Part shown: positions 26,856-36,226 of the stretch, piece after piece | Layout: every line of letters begins with the position of its first letter | Numbering within the stretch: the stretch's first letter is position 1 | Assembly (NCBI RefSeq): GCF_001884735.1 | Contig: NZ_MJAP01000034.1 | Location: 248,001-312,000, forward strand | Reading direction: 5' to 3' | Source: Natronohydrobacter thiooxidans | Lineage (GTDB): Bacteria > Pseudomonadota > Alphaproteobacteria > Rhodobacterales > Rhodobacteraceae | Length of the DNA: 64,000 nt | The notes under the pieces: model-generated | Databases searched by the model: none | Seen by the model: only the letters and a program-made list of their open reading frames with translations | What the model was told of the DNA's origin: nothing | Translations under genes and position numbers: made by a program

Positions 26856-27980
26856 ATGATGTCTGACGAATACTCTTCGCGCCTCACGCGCCTGCAGAAA
26901 TCGCTGCAGTGGCAGGGAGTCGACGCGGCGCTGATCACCTCGACCGACAGCATCTATTACTTGACTGGGTTCAGATATGTGCCCTTCGAGCGAGCCTTTT
27001 TCCTGGTTGTCCGTCCCGAAGGGCAAATTGTCGTCGTCACGCCGCGTATCGAGGCGGAGAATATGGCAACGATCCCACTGTCGCACCGGATCGTTGAATA
27101 TACCGACTACCCGGCCCCGAGCGGCGAGACCTATATGGACGCGCTGAACAGCGTCATCAGCACCTCCGAGACCATTGCGGTTGAGCCCAGCCTGCCCGCC
27201 GAGTTGATGGTGGCGGTGCAGGCCTACCAGCCCAAAGTGCTGCCTCTGATTGAAACTCTACGGTTGGTGAAATCTGCGGATGAAATTCGTCGGGTGGAGC
27301 GTGCGGCGAAATATTCTGACCTCGGGCTGCGGATGATCATGCAGGCCGCGCGGCTCGGCGAGTCCATCCAGGGCGGCTATGATCGGATCCCCGAGTTGCG
27401 CGCCGAGATGATCAAGGGGGAAGGCGCACTCGATCAATATACCAGTACAATCTGGCTCGGTGTCTGGGCCGCGCCTTACAGCGCCCAGCCTCATCGTTTC
27501 CCAGAGCCGCAGGATGTCTTTGCCGAAGGACCCAACGTCGGCCTCTCGTTTCTTCGGGTGAACGGGTATTCGGCCGAAACGGAGCGGACATTCTTCCTTC
27601 ATGAACCCTCCGCGGAACAGGCAGAGGTGTTCCGGGTGATGATCGAGGCCGCGGACATCGGCTATGCGATGCTGCGGCCCGGCGTGAGTTGCCACGAGGT
27701 CGACCACAAAGTGATGAGCTTCCTGCGTTCGGAAGGGTTTAGTGACAACCTGCTGCATCGCGTTGGACACGGGATTGGCATGGGCGGACACGAAGGCCCT
27801 TGGGTCGCAGAAGGCAGCGACGACGTTCTGGAAGAGAACATGATCATCAGCATCGAACCCGGCATCTACTGGCGCGGGCAGGGTGGCTATCGCCATTCGG
27901 ATACTGTGCTGATCACTGCGGACGGCTATCGCAAGCTCACCGATTTCCCACGAGATCTAAAATCAATGATCTTGGCCTAA
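26856..27980 (+). CDS. M24-family peptidase homologue with altered metal site
   Basis: 374 residues with a creatinase-like N-terminal domain (about 1-140) and a pita-bread M24 domain (about 145-365). Family relatives include Xaa-Pro dipeptidases, creatinase and ectoine hydrolase. Aligning by motif with aminopeptidase P, the five metal ligands D, D, H, E, E become Leu230, Glu241, His305, Glu334 and Ser348. Two ligands are lost and one is changed, so a dinuclear metal site is unlikely. The VGHGIGMGGHEGP and SIEPGIY motifs are kept. The start ATG-ATG follows AAGGAGAG at ideal spacing. It leads a TRAP transporter operon, so it may hydrolyse the imported solute. Cytoplasmic. Confidence 0.85.
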   Translation: MMSDEYSSRLTRLQKSLQWQGVDAALITSTDSIYYLTGFRYVPFERAFFLVVRPEGQIVVVTPRIEAENMATIPLSHRIVEYTDYPAPSGETYMDALNSVISTSETIAVEPSLPAELMVAVQAYQPKVLPLIETLRLVKSADEIRRVERAAKYSDLGLRMIMQAARLGESIQGGYDRIPELRAEMIKGEGALDQYTSTIWLGVWAAPYSAQPHRFPEPQDVFAEGPNVGLSFLRVNGYSAETERTFFLHEPSAEQAEVFRVMIEAADIGYAMLRPGVSCHEVDHKVMSFLRSEGFSDNLLHRVGHGIGMGGHEGPWVAEGSDDVLEENMIISIEPGIYWRGQGGYRHSDTVLITADGYRKLTDFPRDLKSMILA

Positions 27981-28014
27981 CCAAGGCACCTATCGCAGTC
28001 TGACAAGGAGGAAC

Positions 28015-29019
28015 ATGATGTCCAGACTCAACACGACCAGCCTTCTTTCCCTTCTTACCGCAAGCATCCTTGCGGGTAACGCCGCGGCGCAGGCCGTGAC
28101 GCTGAACTTGTCGAACGAGTATGCCGCCAACTCGATCCACGGAGTGGGCGACGCGAGTTTCGCCGAGGCCGTGGCTGAAGAAACCGGAGGTGAAGTCGAG
28201 ATCATCGTCCACTATGGTGGAGCACTTGGATACAAATCTGCCGACCATTTCGATGCTGTGGGCGAGGGTGCACTCGAGATTGCAAACACCTTCGGTGGTG
28301 CGCTCGGCGGGCTCGATCCACTTTTCCTAGTGTCCTCGCTTCCGTTTCTTGTGACAACAGTTGAAGACGCAAGGCTACTCTACCAAGCCTCGGAGGAACG
28401 CTTCCGCGAGATCTTTGACGATGGCGATCAGATTCTGCTCTATGCCTCGCCGTGGCCCCCATCTGGACTCTGGGGTAGGAAGCCGATGAACAACCGCGAT
28501 TCCTTGCAAGGCGTGAAAATCCGGACTTACGATAGGAACGGTACGATAGCCCTGAACATACTTGGCGCAAATGCGATAACTATGTCTTGGGCGGATGTCG
28601 TTCCTGCGATCTCAACCGGTGCAATCGATGCTGTGCTGAGCTCTGCCGAAGGCGGCGTTAGCTCAAGCTTTGGTGACTATTTCAACAGTTATACAGAAAT
28701 CTACAACTACGCTATCCCGCTCAACTTCGTTCATATGAACCGCGTCATCTTCAATGATCTCACCGAGTCACAACAAGAAGGCATCATGCGTGCCGCGGCG
28801 CGCGTCAACGAGGTGATCTGGGCGGCCATACCTGATCGTTTGGAGGCCACCTATCAACAGCTTGCAGACCAGAACATCACCGTAGTTGCATCGGACAATG
28901 AAGAGTTCCGGGTTGCGCTACAGGAAGCTGGCGAAACGACCCTGCTGGAGTGGCTTGCAGTCACGGGCGAGGACGGGCAGTCGATCATCGACGCTTTCGA
29001 AGCTTCGCGCGGTGAGTGA
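28015..29019 (+). CDS. TRAP transporter substrate-binding protein (DctP family)
   Basis: 334 residues. A signal peptide of about 25 residues (LLTASILAGNAAAQA) is followed by a DctP-type binding protein. Recognisable parts are FAEAVAEETGGEVEIIVHYGGALG, the strand with KIRTYDRNGTIALNILGANAITMSWADVVPAISTGAIDA that carries the solute-coordinating Arg, and the helical C-terminus. The start ATG-ATG follows AAGGAGGAAC. It serves the DctQ and DctM proteins encoded next. TRAP importers use an ion gradient and often carry organic acids, amino acids or compatible solutes; the ligand here is not known. GC content and codon use are visibly lower than in the flanking core genes. Confidence 0.9.
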   Translation: MMSRLNTTSLLSLLTASILAGNAAAQAVTLNLSNEYAANSIHGVGDASFAEAVAEETGGEVEIIVHYGGALGYKSADHFDAVGEGALEIANTFGGALGGLDPLFLVSSLPFLVTTVEDARLLYQASEERFREIFDDGDQILLYASPWPPSGLWGRKPMNNRDSLQGVKIRTYDRNGTIALNILGANAITMSWADVVPAISTGAIDAVLSSAEGGVSSSFGDYFNSYTEIYNYAIPLNFVHMNRVIFNDLTESQQEGIMRAAARVNEVIWAAIPDRLEATYQQLADQNITVVASDNEEFRVALQEAGETTLLEWLAVTGEDGQSIIDAFEASRGE

Positions 29020-29090
29020 TCGCCTGCGGGCGGGCGGATCGGTTTCTTCGTCCGCCCGCGACCGAGAAATCAAAACAACAGAGAACGTCC

Positions 29091-29606
29091 ATGCGCATTC
29101 TTCAATCAGCCGCAGATTGGGTCTCGAAAGCGGCCATGGCCCTTGCTGCGCTTATCCTGATCTACGCGGTCTGTCACATCCTTCTCGAAACGATCTTGCG
29201 CTCTATTTTCGCTACCTCAACGCATGTGCTCTCCGAGTTTATCGGTTTCGCAGTCATGTCAATCACCTTTTTGTCGCTTTCCTGGACGTTGCGCAGTGGC
29301 GCGATGATCCGCGTGTCGTTGATCACTGACCGGCTGCCGAGTCTCGTCTTCCGCGCACTCGAGGCGATCTTGGCTTTTATAGGCTTTCTGCTGGTGTCGG
29401 GTTTGTGCAGTTTTCTGTTTCGCAACATGGCCAAGGATTGGAGTCGCGGTGCGGTGAGCACGAGTATTGCCGAAGTACCGCTGTGGATACCCGGCCTGAT
29501 CGCATTGATCGGAGCCTCCTTATTGGCGATCCAGTTGCTGCTGCGCGCACTCAGTGCCGTCTTTGGAACTTTCGCGCGCGAGCATGCTGCCGAGGAGGCG
29601 CTTTGA
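29091..29606 (+). CDS. TRAP transporter small permease (DctQ family)
   Basis: 171 residues from the ATG at 29091; the longer in-frame start at 29016 overlaps the previous gene and adds a non-membrane tail, so it was rejected. Four hydrophobic helices are visible (about residues 15-35, 43-65, 85-105 and 130-150), as expected for DctQ. It forms the small membrane subunit that partners the large DctM permease encoded one base later. The DctQ family is poorly conserved in sequence, so the call rests on size, topology and position between DctP and DctM. Confidence 0.85.
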   Translation: MRILQSAADWVSKAAMALAALILIYAVCHILLETILRSIFATSTHVLSEFIGFAVMSITFLSLSWTLRSGAMIRVSLITDRLPSLVFRALEAILAFIGFLLVSGLCSFLFRNMAKDWSRGAVSTSIAEVPLWIPGLIALIGASLLAIQLLLRALSAVFGTFAREHAAEEAL

Positions 29607-29607
29607 T

Positions 29608-30924
29608 ATGGACCCGATACTGACTACAGCATTGGTCTTTTTGATCCTGATCGTCTTCCTCGGCTCTGGGCTCTGGGTGTTTCTCAGCCTCGCACTTGCC
29701 GCTGCCGTCTCGCTGAGCCTTTTCATGGGGTATTCGCTGGATCGTATTGGCGCGATTGCAAGCCGCATCATCATGCGCAGTGCAAGCTCATGGGAACTTG
29801 CCGCCGTACCAATGTTCATCTGGATGGGCGAGTTAATGTTCCGCACCGATATTTCTGACCGGTTATTCCGTGGCCTGGCGCCGCTTGTTCGGCGCGTCCC
29901 GGGCGGACTTCTGCATACGAATATCGCCGGTTCGACTATGTTTGCCGCTGTCTCGGGTTCGAGCGCAGCGACCACAGCCACCGTCGGTAAGATCACAACC
30001 ACGAAATTGCTGCAACGCGGCTATTCGGAAAGCCTTGCTCTGGGCTCATTAGCAGGGGCAGGCAGCCTTGGCCTTTTGATCCCGCCGTCAATCGTGCTGA
30101 TCATCTACGGAGTTCTCGCAGAAGTCTCAATTGCCAAGCTGTTCATCGCTGGAATTTTGCCTGGACTGCTCATCGCCATGCTCTATTCGATTTACATTGC
30201 TGGGCGCTGCATGATTAATCCTGCACTCGCCCCGGCCGGGGAACATAGTGCCGAGGACGCGCGGCCGCTCGAGATCATCAAGAACCTTTCGCCGGTCGTT
30301 TCGATGGTAGTGCTCGTACTTGGCGCCATTTACACAGGATGGGCGACACCCTCAGAGGCAGCAGGGATCGGCGTATTTGTGGCCATTGTTTTCGCCGCAA
30401 CAACGCGCCAGCTCAGCTGGACGATCTTTGTGGGCTCTCTTTCGGGGGCGCTTAAGACCTCGGCGATGGTCTGCGCAATCCTGATGTGCGCCGCCTTTCT
30501 ATCTTCTGCGATCGGCTACATGCGTATTCCGCGCGAGATATCTCTGTTCATCGAAGGCCTCGGCATGTCACCGCTCGCACTAATCCTCTGTCTTGCGTTG
30601 TTCTACATTGTGCTGGGCTTGTTCCTTGACGGGATCTCGATCATCGTGATGAGCCTGCCGATCACCCTGCCGATTATCGTACAGGCCGGCTTCGATCCGC
30701 TCTGGTATGGCATTTTTCTTGTCATCATGATCGAGCTTGGACTGATGACACCACCTGTGGGGTTCAACCTCTTCGTCATCCAGTCAATCAGCGACCGGAA
30801 TATTGGAAAAGTAGCGCTCTATTCGGTACCGTTCTTCCTGCTGATGTGTCTCGCTCTCACCTTTATCGTACTGTTTCCAGAAATCGTGCTTTGGCTACCA
30901 AATGCTCTGACCGCATCCCCGTGA
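29608..30924 (+). CDS. TRAP transporter large permease (DctM family)
   Basis: 438 residues and about 11-12 membrane helices from the ATG at 29608, preceded by GAGGAGG. Conserved features are the SGSSAATTATVGKITTTKLLQRGY region, GSLGLLIPPSIVLIIYGV and the GLFLDGISIIVMSLPITLPI segment of the second repeat. It is the transport subunit of the TRAP system with the preceding DctP and DctQ. It is complete, unlike the DctM remnant at 26061-26410. The TetR gene follows after 19 bases. Confidence 0.92.
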   Translation: MDPILTTALVFLILIVFLGSGLWVFLSLALAAAVSLSLFMGYSLDRIGAIASRIIMRSASSWELAAVPMFIWMGELMFRTDISDRLFRGLAPLVRRVPGGLLHTNIAGSTMFAAVSGSSAATTATVGKITTTKLLQRGYSESLALGSLAGAGSLGLLIPPSIVLIIYGVLAEVSIAKLFIAGILPGLLIAMLYSIYIAGRCMINPALAPAGEHSAEDARPLEIIKNLSPVVSMVVLVLGAIYTGWATPSEAAGIGVFVAIVFAATTRQLSWTIFVGSLSGALKTSAMVCAILMCAAFLSSAIGYMRIPREISLFIEGLGMSPLALILCLALFYIVLGLFLDGISIIVMSLPITLPIIVQAGFDPLWYGIFLVIMIELGLMTPPVGFNLFVIQSISDRNIGKVALYSVPFFLLMCLALTFIVLFPEIVLWLPNALTASP

Positions 30925-30943
30925 ACTCCCCGAAGGAATAGAA

Positions 30944-31561
30944 ATGACTGTTCAGTCCCCTCGTCACCGTCGATCGCAAGAAGAAAGGTCGCAAGATACG
31001 CAACAGCGTATCCTGCGCGGGGCGCTCGCCTGCATTACGCGGAACGGCCTTCAAAGGACTTCGACACATGACATTGCTCGGGAAGCGAAGGTGAGTCGGG
31101 GCGCGCTTTTGCACCACTATCCGACGCGCGCTGCTCTTCTTGAGGCGGCCTTTTCGCTGTTGTTGGAAGAAGAGGCTAAGCTGATTGAAGAATTCTCCGA
31201 GGATCTTTCTCGCGACGGGTCCTCGGTAGCACTTCTGGTCAAGTTCATTCGCGAGCGTTACGCAGGCGCGCTCTTTTCTGTTACCCTGGACTATTTGTCT
31301 TTGGCGCGTGTGGACGATGAGACCATGAGTGCGGTCACCCCTGGCGCAAGTAGATACATCGAAACGCTTAACAGACTTTGGGACCGTTGTTTGTCCGAAG
31401 TTTCAATACCGGCTGAGCAAAAGCGTAACCTGATGAACCAAACCATGCTGCTGATCCGAGGCATGTCCTTCCAAGCGATCTGGCGACAGGACCCAGCGTA
31501 TTTCGACAAGGAGCTCGATGCATGGATTCGCGAGTTGGAAACACATTTTCGCGGCGGCTGA
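30944..31561 (+). CDS. TetR-family transcriptional regulator
   Basis: 205 residues. The N-terminal helix-turn-helix (about residues 18-65: QQRILRGALACITRNGLQRTSTHDIAREAKVSRGALLHHYPTRAALLEAAF) is of the TetR type, and the C-terminal helical domain is the usual ligand pocket. It lies 19 bases after dctM on the same strand and about 110 bases before the aminotransferase gene. It probably controls the TRAP/amine genes, and the dyad at 26824-26849 is a reasonable operator. The ligand is unknown. Codon use is like that of the island, not the core. Confidence 0.88.
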   Translation: MTVQSPRHRRSQEERSQDTQQRILRGALACITRNGLQRTSTHDIAREAKVSRGALLHHYPTRAALLEAAFSLLLEEEAKLIEEFSEDLSRDGSSVALLVKFIRERYAGALFSVTLDYLSLARVDDETMSAVTPGASRYIETLNRLWDRCLSEVSIPAEQKRNLMNQTMLLIRGMSFQAIWRQDPAYFDKELDAWIRELETHFRGG

Positions 31562-31669
31562 GTGCTCCGACATCTTGTGCTGACGGAAGCAATTTCAGCC
31601 GATCGAATGTCGATTACGGCGCGAAACAAAGCGCAAAATGAAAGCGGGAATGCAGCAGGAGGTTAACCA

Positions 31670-33022
31670 GTGCTTTCGAATTCTCTCGACGCCCTCGACA
31701 GGGCACATCTTGTCCACCCAGTTGTGTCGCTTCGCGGCCACGAGAAGCGCGGGGTCACCGTGCTGCAGTCTGGACAGGGTGTCTATCTTACCGATGTGAA
31801 GGGCAATGTCCTTCTGGATGGGTTCGCGGGCCTTTGGTGCGTGAACGCTGGCTATGGCCATAAATCTATCGTGGCCGCCGCAGCGGAGCAGATGGAGCGT
31901 CTGCCCTACGCCACGGGCTATTTCTCTTTCGGCAGTGAACCGGCGATCCGTCTCGCGGCGGAGCTGGCCGAGTTGACGCCCGAGGGACTGGACCACGTGT
32001 TCTTCACCTTGGGTGGCTCGGACGCGGTGGACACCGTCATCCGCCTCGTTCGGTACTTCTGGAACGCCCAAGGAAAAACGGAGAAGAAGCACTTTATCGC
32101 GCTCGAATCCGGATATCACGGCTCTTCCTCGACCGGCTCCGGCCTCACGGCGCTGCCCATGTTCCATGACAAGTTCGATGTGCCCGGTCCCTGGCAGCAC
32201 CATATTCCGTCGCCTAATCCCTATCGCCATCCCGCTGGGCCGGACGGCGAACCGATCATCGCGGCCTGCGTCCAGTCGCTGCGCGACAAGGTGGCTGAGC
32301 TGGGCGCCGAAAAGGTTGCTGCATTCATCATGGAGCCGATCCAGGGGTCGGGTGGAGTGATAGTGCCGCCGAAAGGCTTTGCCAAAGCCATGGAGCTTGC
32401 CTGCCGCGAACTTGGGATACTCTTCATTGTCGACGAGGTGATCACCGGCTTCGGACGTACCGGCCCAATGTTCGCGTGCGAACACGAGGGGCTGACCCCC
32501 GACTTCATGACTGTTGCCAAGGGGCTTACCTCCGGCTACGCCCCGATGGGCGCGGCGATAATGTCCCGCCAGGTATACGAGGTGTTGGCAGATGCTGTGC
32601 CGGAAGGCGTGGCTCTGGGTCACGGGCTGACCTACTCGGGGCATCCTGTAAGCGCTACCGTCGGGCTGGAGGTCCTCAAACTCTATCGCGGCGGCATGAT
32701 CGAGAACTCCATCAAAGTCGGTGCCTACTTCGAGGAACGCCTTCGCATGTTCCGGGATCACCCGTTGGTTGGGGACGTTCGCGGCAAAGGGCTGCTCGCC
32801 GCGATCGAGCTTGTCAGTGACAAAAAGACCAAAGCAAAATTCGCACCCGAGAAACAAATCGGCGCAAAGCTTGCCGAAGCGGGCTACCGTAATGGCGTGA
32901 TTTTCCGGGCATTCAATGATGGCACTTTGGGCTTCGCGCCCCCCATCTGCATCACGGAAGCCGAAATCGACATTCTTGTCGATCGGGTTGACGAAACCCT
33001 TCAACAACTCTCTGACAACTAA
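31670..33022 (+). CDS. Class III aminotransferase, SpuC/putrescine-pyruvate aminotransferase-like
   Basis: 450 residues from the GTG at 31670 behind AGGAGG. It is a PLP-dependent class III (omega) aminotransferase. The PLP-binding Lys is in TVAKGLTSGYAPMGA, the Asp that pairs with the pyridine nitrogen is in FIVDEVITGFGRTG, and GYHGSS binds the cofactor side. The stretches LLDGFAGLWCVNAGYG, HVFFTLGGSDAVDT and HGLTYSGHPVSA resemble polyamine:pyruvate aminotransferases such as SpuC. The likely reaction is transfer of a terminal amino group from putrescine, diaminopropane or a related amine to pyruvate. The nearby spermidine-dehydrogenase-like gene supports this, but the substrate is inferred. 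Confidence 0.85.
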   Translation: MLSNSLDALDRAHLVHPVVSLRGHEKRGVTVLQSGQGVYLTDVKGNVLLDGFAGLWCVNAGYGHKSIVAAAAEQMERLPYATGYFSFGSEPAIRLAAELAELTPEGLDHVFFTLGGSDAVDTVIRLVRYFWNAQGKTEKKHFIALESGYHGSSSTGSGLTALPMFHDKFDVPGPWQHHIPSPNPYRHPAGPDGEPIIAACVQSLRDKVAELGAEKVAAFIMEPIQGSGGVIVPPKGFAKAMELACRELGILFIVDEVITGFGRTGPMFACEHEGLTPDFMTVAKGLTSGYAPMGAAIMSRQVYEVLADAVPEGVALGHGLTYSGHPVSATVGLEVLKLYRGGMIENSIKVGAYFEERLRMFRDHPLVGDVRGKGLLAAIELVSDKKTKAKFAPEKQIGAKLAEAGYRNGVIFRAFNDGTLGFAPPICITEAEIDILVDRVDETLQQLSDN

Positions 33023-33033
33023 GGAAGACTGAG

Positions 33034-33756
33034 ATGAAACTGACTGATTTCAAAGCCCTGACGTTTGACGTCTACGGCACACTGATTGACTGGGAAACCG
33101 GTATGGTGAATGGTCTTGCAGACCTTGTCGCTAAGGTCGACCGGGTCCTCTCTCGCGACGAGATTCTGGAGGCGCATGCCCGCCACGAGTCGAGCCAGCA
33201 AGCCTATACCCCGGCCAAAAAGTACAGCGAAATCCTTGAGATCGTTTACAAGCGCTTGGCCGAGGAGTGGGGTGTGGTCTACTCTCGCGAAGAGTGCATC
33301 GCCTATGGAAACTCGGTCAAGGACTGGCCTGCATTCCCCGATAGCGAAGGCGCGCTTCAGCATCTCAAGAAGCATTACAAGCTGATCGTTCTGACGAACA
33401 CCGACAACGACAGCTTCAAAGCCTCCAACGAAAAACTCGGCGTCGAATTCGACGGACGTTACACTGCGGAGGACGTCGGCAGCTATAAGCCTGCTGATCG
33501 CAACTTCGACTACATGCTTGAGAAGATGAAGACACTTGGGCTTGAGAAATCTGATATTCTTCACACTGCTGAAAGCATGTTCCATGATCATGCGCCGGCG
33601 AACAAATATGGTCTGACCAACTGCTGGATCTATCGTCGGCACGATCAGAAGGGCTTTGGCGCCACGATGAACCCCGGCGAAATGCCGAGCTACAAGTTCC
33701 GCTTCAACTCGATGGCAGACTTGGTGAAAGCGCATCAGGAAGAACTGCGCGGCTGA
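33034..33756 (+). CDS. HAD-type hydrolase, haloacid dehalogenase type II-like
   Basis: 240 residues. The HAD nucleophile Asp is in TFDVYGTLIDW (about residue 12), motif II is VLTNTD (Thr/Asn), the motif III Lys is in DVGSYKPADRNFDYML, and the last acidic residues lie near TAESMFHDHAPANKYG. The DVYGTLIDWE start and SYKP segment match haloacid dehalogenase type II (2-haloacid dehalogenase group), whose members cleave C-Cl bonds or other small substrates. The gene starts 12 bases after the aminotransferase, so the two are co-transcribed. Natural substrates of this branch are often not haloacids, so no reaction is claimed. Confidence 0.85.
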   Translation: MKLTDFKALTFDVYGTLIDWETGMVNGLADLVAKVDRVLSRDEILEAHARHESSQQAYTPAKKYSEILEIVYKRLAEEWGVVYSREECIAYGNSVKDWPAFPDSEGALQHLKKHYKLIVLTNTDNDSFKASNEKLGVEFDGRYTAEDVGSYKPADRNFDYMLEKMKTLGLEKSDILHTAESMFHDHAPANKYGLTNCWIYRRHDQKGFGATMNPGEMPSYKFRFNSMADLVKAHQEELRG

Positions 33757-33785
33757 CCAAAGGATGCGCGAGAGGAGGAATCGGC

Positions 33786-33925
33786 TTGCTTGGAAGCCCG
33801 ATACTCGACCGCATCGATATCGATACTCTCGCGCAACTTCAGGCCCTCGGCGGACTGACCAAAGTCAAGTTGGCGGCCTGTCCCGCTCGCCTTGCCTCTT
33901 CTGTGGCGTGATCCTCGGGTCATAG
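33786..33925 (+). pseudogene. Remnant of an Lrp/AsnC-family regulator
   Basis: From the TTG at 33786, with AGAGGAGG just upstream, the frame reads LLGSPILDRIDIDTLAQLQ, then ALGGLTKVKLA, which is the N-terminal helix-turn-helix of Lrp/AsnC proteins (LDxIDxxIL..LQ..GR..NVxLA). About 30 codons in, the match jumps frame: the +1 frame reads GLSRSPCL, equal to the conserved GLSPSPCL recognition helix. It then decays, and no ligand-binding domain is present. It is a dead, truncated local regulator. The DNA from here to 34183 (about 260 bases) holds nothing I recognise. Confidence 0.7.
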
Positions 33926-34183
33926 TCACGCCGCATGTTGCGGCGCAAACCAGCCCGGTCGAGGGCACCCGGCACGCGTTGCCGGTTGTCCGCGCGTTGC
34001 CGGCGGACTCTGCTGTGCCGGGGCTGGTCAGTCAGGAGAAGGGGTATTGAGGATTAGGCGCCGGGCAGCACGTATCAATGATTTGCCCTTGCACCTGATC
34101 AGCCCCTGTCGGCGAACAGCCGGGTCAGGGGTTGGACCACTAGCCACTATTATTCAAAAGACGAAGCCGAAAGAGGATTCAGA

Positions 34184-36166
34184 ATGAGACGAGAAGACAA
34201 AGACTTGGGTATGGGCTCAAGCATAACACGCCGCGATCTGTTGCAAGGTGTTGCGATGGTCGGAGCAGGGCTCGCCCTTGCTTCGCAAGGCTCGGCACAA
34301 GTGTCCGCACCTGTCCCCAATGGAGAGGTCCCTTCGGCAGATAACTATCCGCCGCTGCGCAATGGCCTGCGTGGCCAGCATCCCGGCGCGTTCGAAAATG
34401 CACATGCACTGCGCGATGGGCATGATTTTGGTGCGCCCGAATCCACCGGCGAAACCTATGACCTAGTGGTGGTCGGCGGTGGGCTAAGCGGTCTTGCCGC
34501 AGCCTATTTCTTTAAGAAACGCTTTGGCGCGGATGCCCGCATCCTCATCCTCGACAACCATGACGATTTTGGTGGTCACGCCCGTCGCAATGAGTTCCAC
34601 CACGATGGGAAGACCCTCATGATCAATGGCGGCTCATCATATATGGTTGCTCCTTCCTACTGGACGCAGGATGCACGCAATCTACTGCAGGAACTCGGCG
34701 CAATGGAAACCGACCCCAATGGGCGCGGCAACGATGCCATCCGCTCGCGCAATATGGGAACGGCCACTTTCTTCTCGCGCGAGCATTTCGGCCAAGATCT
34801 GCTTGTCAAAGGCGGCACCCCGCAAGATGGCGATGCGGCATTCCTGAAGCAAACTCCGCTTTCGCCTCGAGTGCAAGAAGATCTAGTGCGTCTGATCACC
34901 GGCGCTGTCGACTTCATGCCCGGTGTTCCCACCCAAGAAAAAATAGCCCGACTGCGCGCCATGAGCTATCGGGATTATCTGTTGAACGTGGCCAAAATCG
35001 ACCCCGAGGCGGCGCGACTGGTCGGCGGTATCTGGTGTCTGGGTCAGGACATGGGCAGCGCATGGTTTGCCTTCTTCCGCAACAAACCAGGGTTTGAAGG
35101 GTTGGGGCTCACGCGTCCATGGGGTTCGCCTGAGAAAGAGGAAATCACCTCGGACAATTTCAGCATGTTGGCAGGCAACAGCGATCTGGCCCGTTTGTTG
35201 CTGCGTGATCTGGTTCCCGATGCACTGTCAGCCGGCGGCGTTCCCGAGATCCAGATGACTCGCATCGACTATTCCAAGATGGATGTGGAGGCGAGCAGCG
35301 GACGCTACCGCTTAAACAGCACAGTGGTGCGGGTGAAGCCGGTTGCAACAACCAAAGCCCGCCCACTATTCGAGCCTGACAACAGCGAAACCGAGATCAC
35401 CTATATCCGAGACAATCGCCTACAGACGGTGCGTGGCAAGAATGTCGTGCTTGCCTGCATGAACAATATCATCCCGTATCTGCTACCAGAACTGCCGCAG
35501 GAGCAGAAAGACGCTTTGTTCGATGCTGTCCGTTCGCCGAACCTGGTGACCAACGTCATGTTCCGCAACTGGCGCGCCTTTGAACAGGCTGGCGTCAGCA
35601 GTTTCACCTTCCCTAAGATGTTCTATGCCCGGATGAGTTTGTTAGAGCAGCGGTATTTCGGCAATTATGTCCCCTCTGAATCACCGGACGAGCCGATCGT
35701 CGTCAGTTTCAGCGGCGGCAGCAGTTCGGGCATCGCCAACAGCCGTGACATGGTCGAACAACTCATGGGCGAATATGCACCGGAATTCGGCACGCCGATG
35801 GACGACCAGTTTCGGATGATCCGCTACGCCCTTTTGGAGACGCCTTTTGAAGATTTCGAACGCCGCATCCGCCAACAGGCTTCGGATGCCCTGTCAGGGA
35901 CGGATTTCGATCCGGCTCGCGACATTCTGGGCATTACGGTTAATCGTTGGGCGCATGGCTTTACGGTCGGACGCAACACCCTGTTTGAGCCCGGTGCAGA
36001 GCATGAGCCTTCCCCTACGCTTGCCGCGCGGGTCCCGTTCGGGCGGATCACCATCGCCAATGCCGACGCTGGCGGGGTCAGCACGGCGGCCACTGCGATC
36101 AACGAAGCTTTCCGCGCGGTGCGCGAACTAGAGCAGCAGACCTTCGGCTTCTACGAAACATTTTGA
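34184..36166 (+). CDS. Tat-exported FAD oxidoreductase, spermidine dehydrogenase-like
   Basis: 660 residues from the ATG at 34184 behind AGAGGA. A twin-arginine signal (ITRRDLLQGVAMVGAGLALA, about residues 14-33) predicts export of the folded flavoprotein to the periplasm. The FAD-binding motif GGGLSG is at 98-103, followed by ILILDNHDDFGGHARRNEF. PPLRNGLRGQHPGAFENAHALRDG before the flavin fold is typical of the spermidine dehydrogenase (SpdH) group of Citrobacter and Pseudomonas. SpdH cleaves spermidine to 1,3-diaminopropane and 4-aminobutanal and passes electrons to a carrier. Length fits (about 620-660). With the SpuC-like transaminase upstream it points to polyamine breakdown. Substrate is inferred. 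Confidence 0.82.
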   Translation: MRREDKDLGMGSSITRRDLLQGVAMVGAGLALASQGSAQVSAPVPNGEVPSADNYPPLRNGLRGQHPGAFENAHALRDGHDFGAPESTGETYDLVVVGGGLSGLAAAYFFKKRFGADARILILDNHDDFGGHARRNEFHHDGKTLMINGGSSYMVAPSYWTQDARNLLQELGAMETDPNGRGNDAIRSRNMGTATFFSREHFGQDLLVKGGTPQDGDAAFLKQTPLSPRVQEDLVRLITGAVDFMPGVPTQEKIARLRAMSYRDYLLNVAKIDPEAARLVGGIWCLGQDMGSAWFAFFRNKPGFEGLGLTRPWGSPEKEEITSDNFSMLAGNSDLARLLLRDLVPDALSAGGVPEIQMTRIDYSKMDVEASSGRYRLNSTVVRVKPVATTKARPLFEPDNSETEITYIRDNRLQTVRGKNVVLACMNNIIPYLLPELPQEQKDALFDAVRSPNLVTNVMFRNWRAFEQAGVSSFTFPKMFYARMSLLEQRYFGNYVPSESPDEPIVVSFSGGSSSGIANSRDMVEQLMGEYAPEFGTPMDDQFRMIRYALLETPFEDFERRIRQQASDALSGTDFDPARDILGITVNRWAHGFTVGRNTLFEPGAEHEPSPTLAARVPFGRITIANADAGGVSTAATAINEAFRAVRELEQQTFGFYETF

Positions 36167-36226
36167 TCTGCACCCTGCCGTTGCGCCTCTTTTGGGCGCG
36201 ACGGCTTTTCCCCGAAGGAGGTGGCC

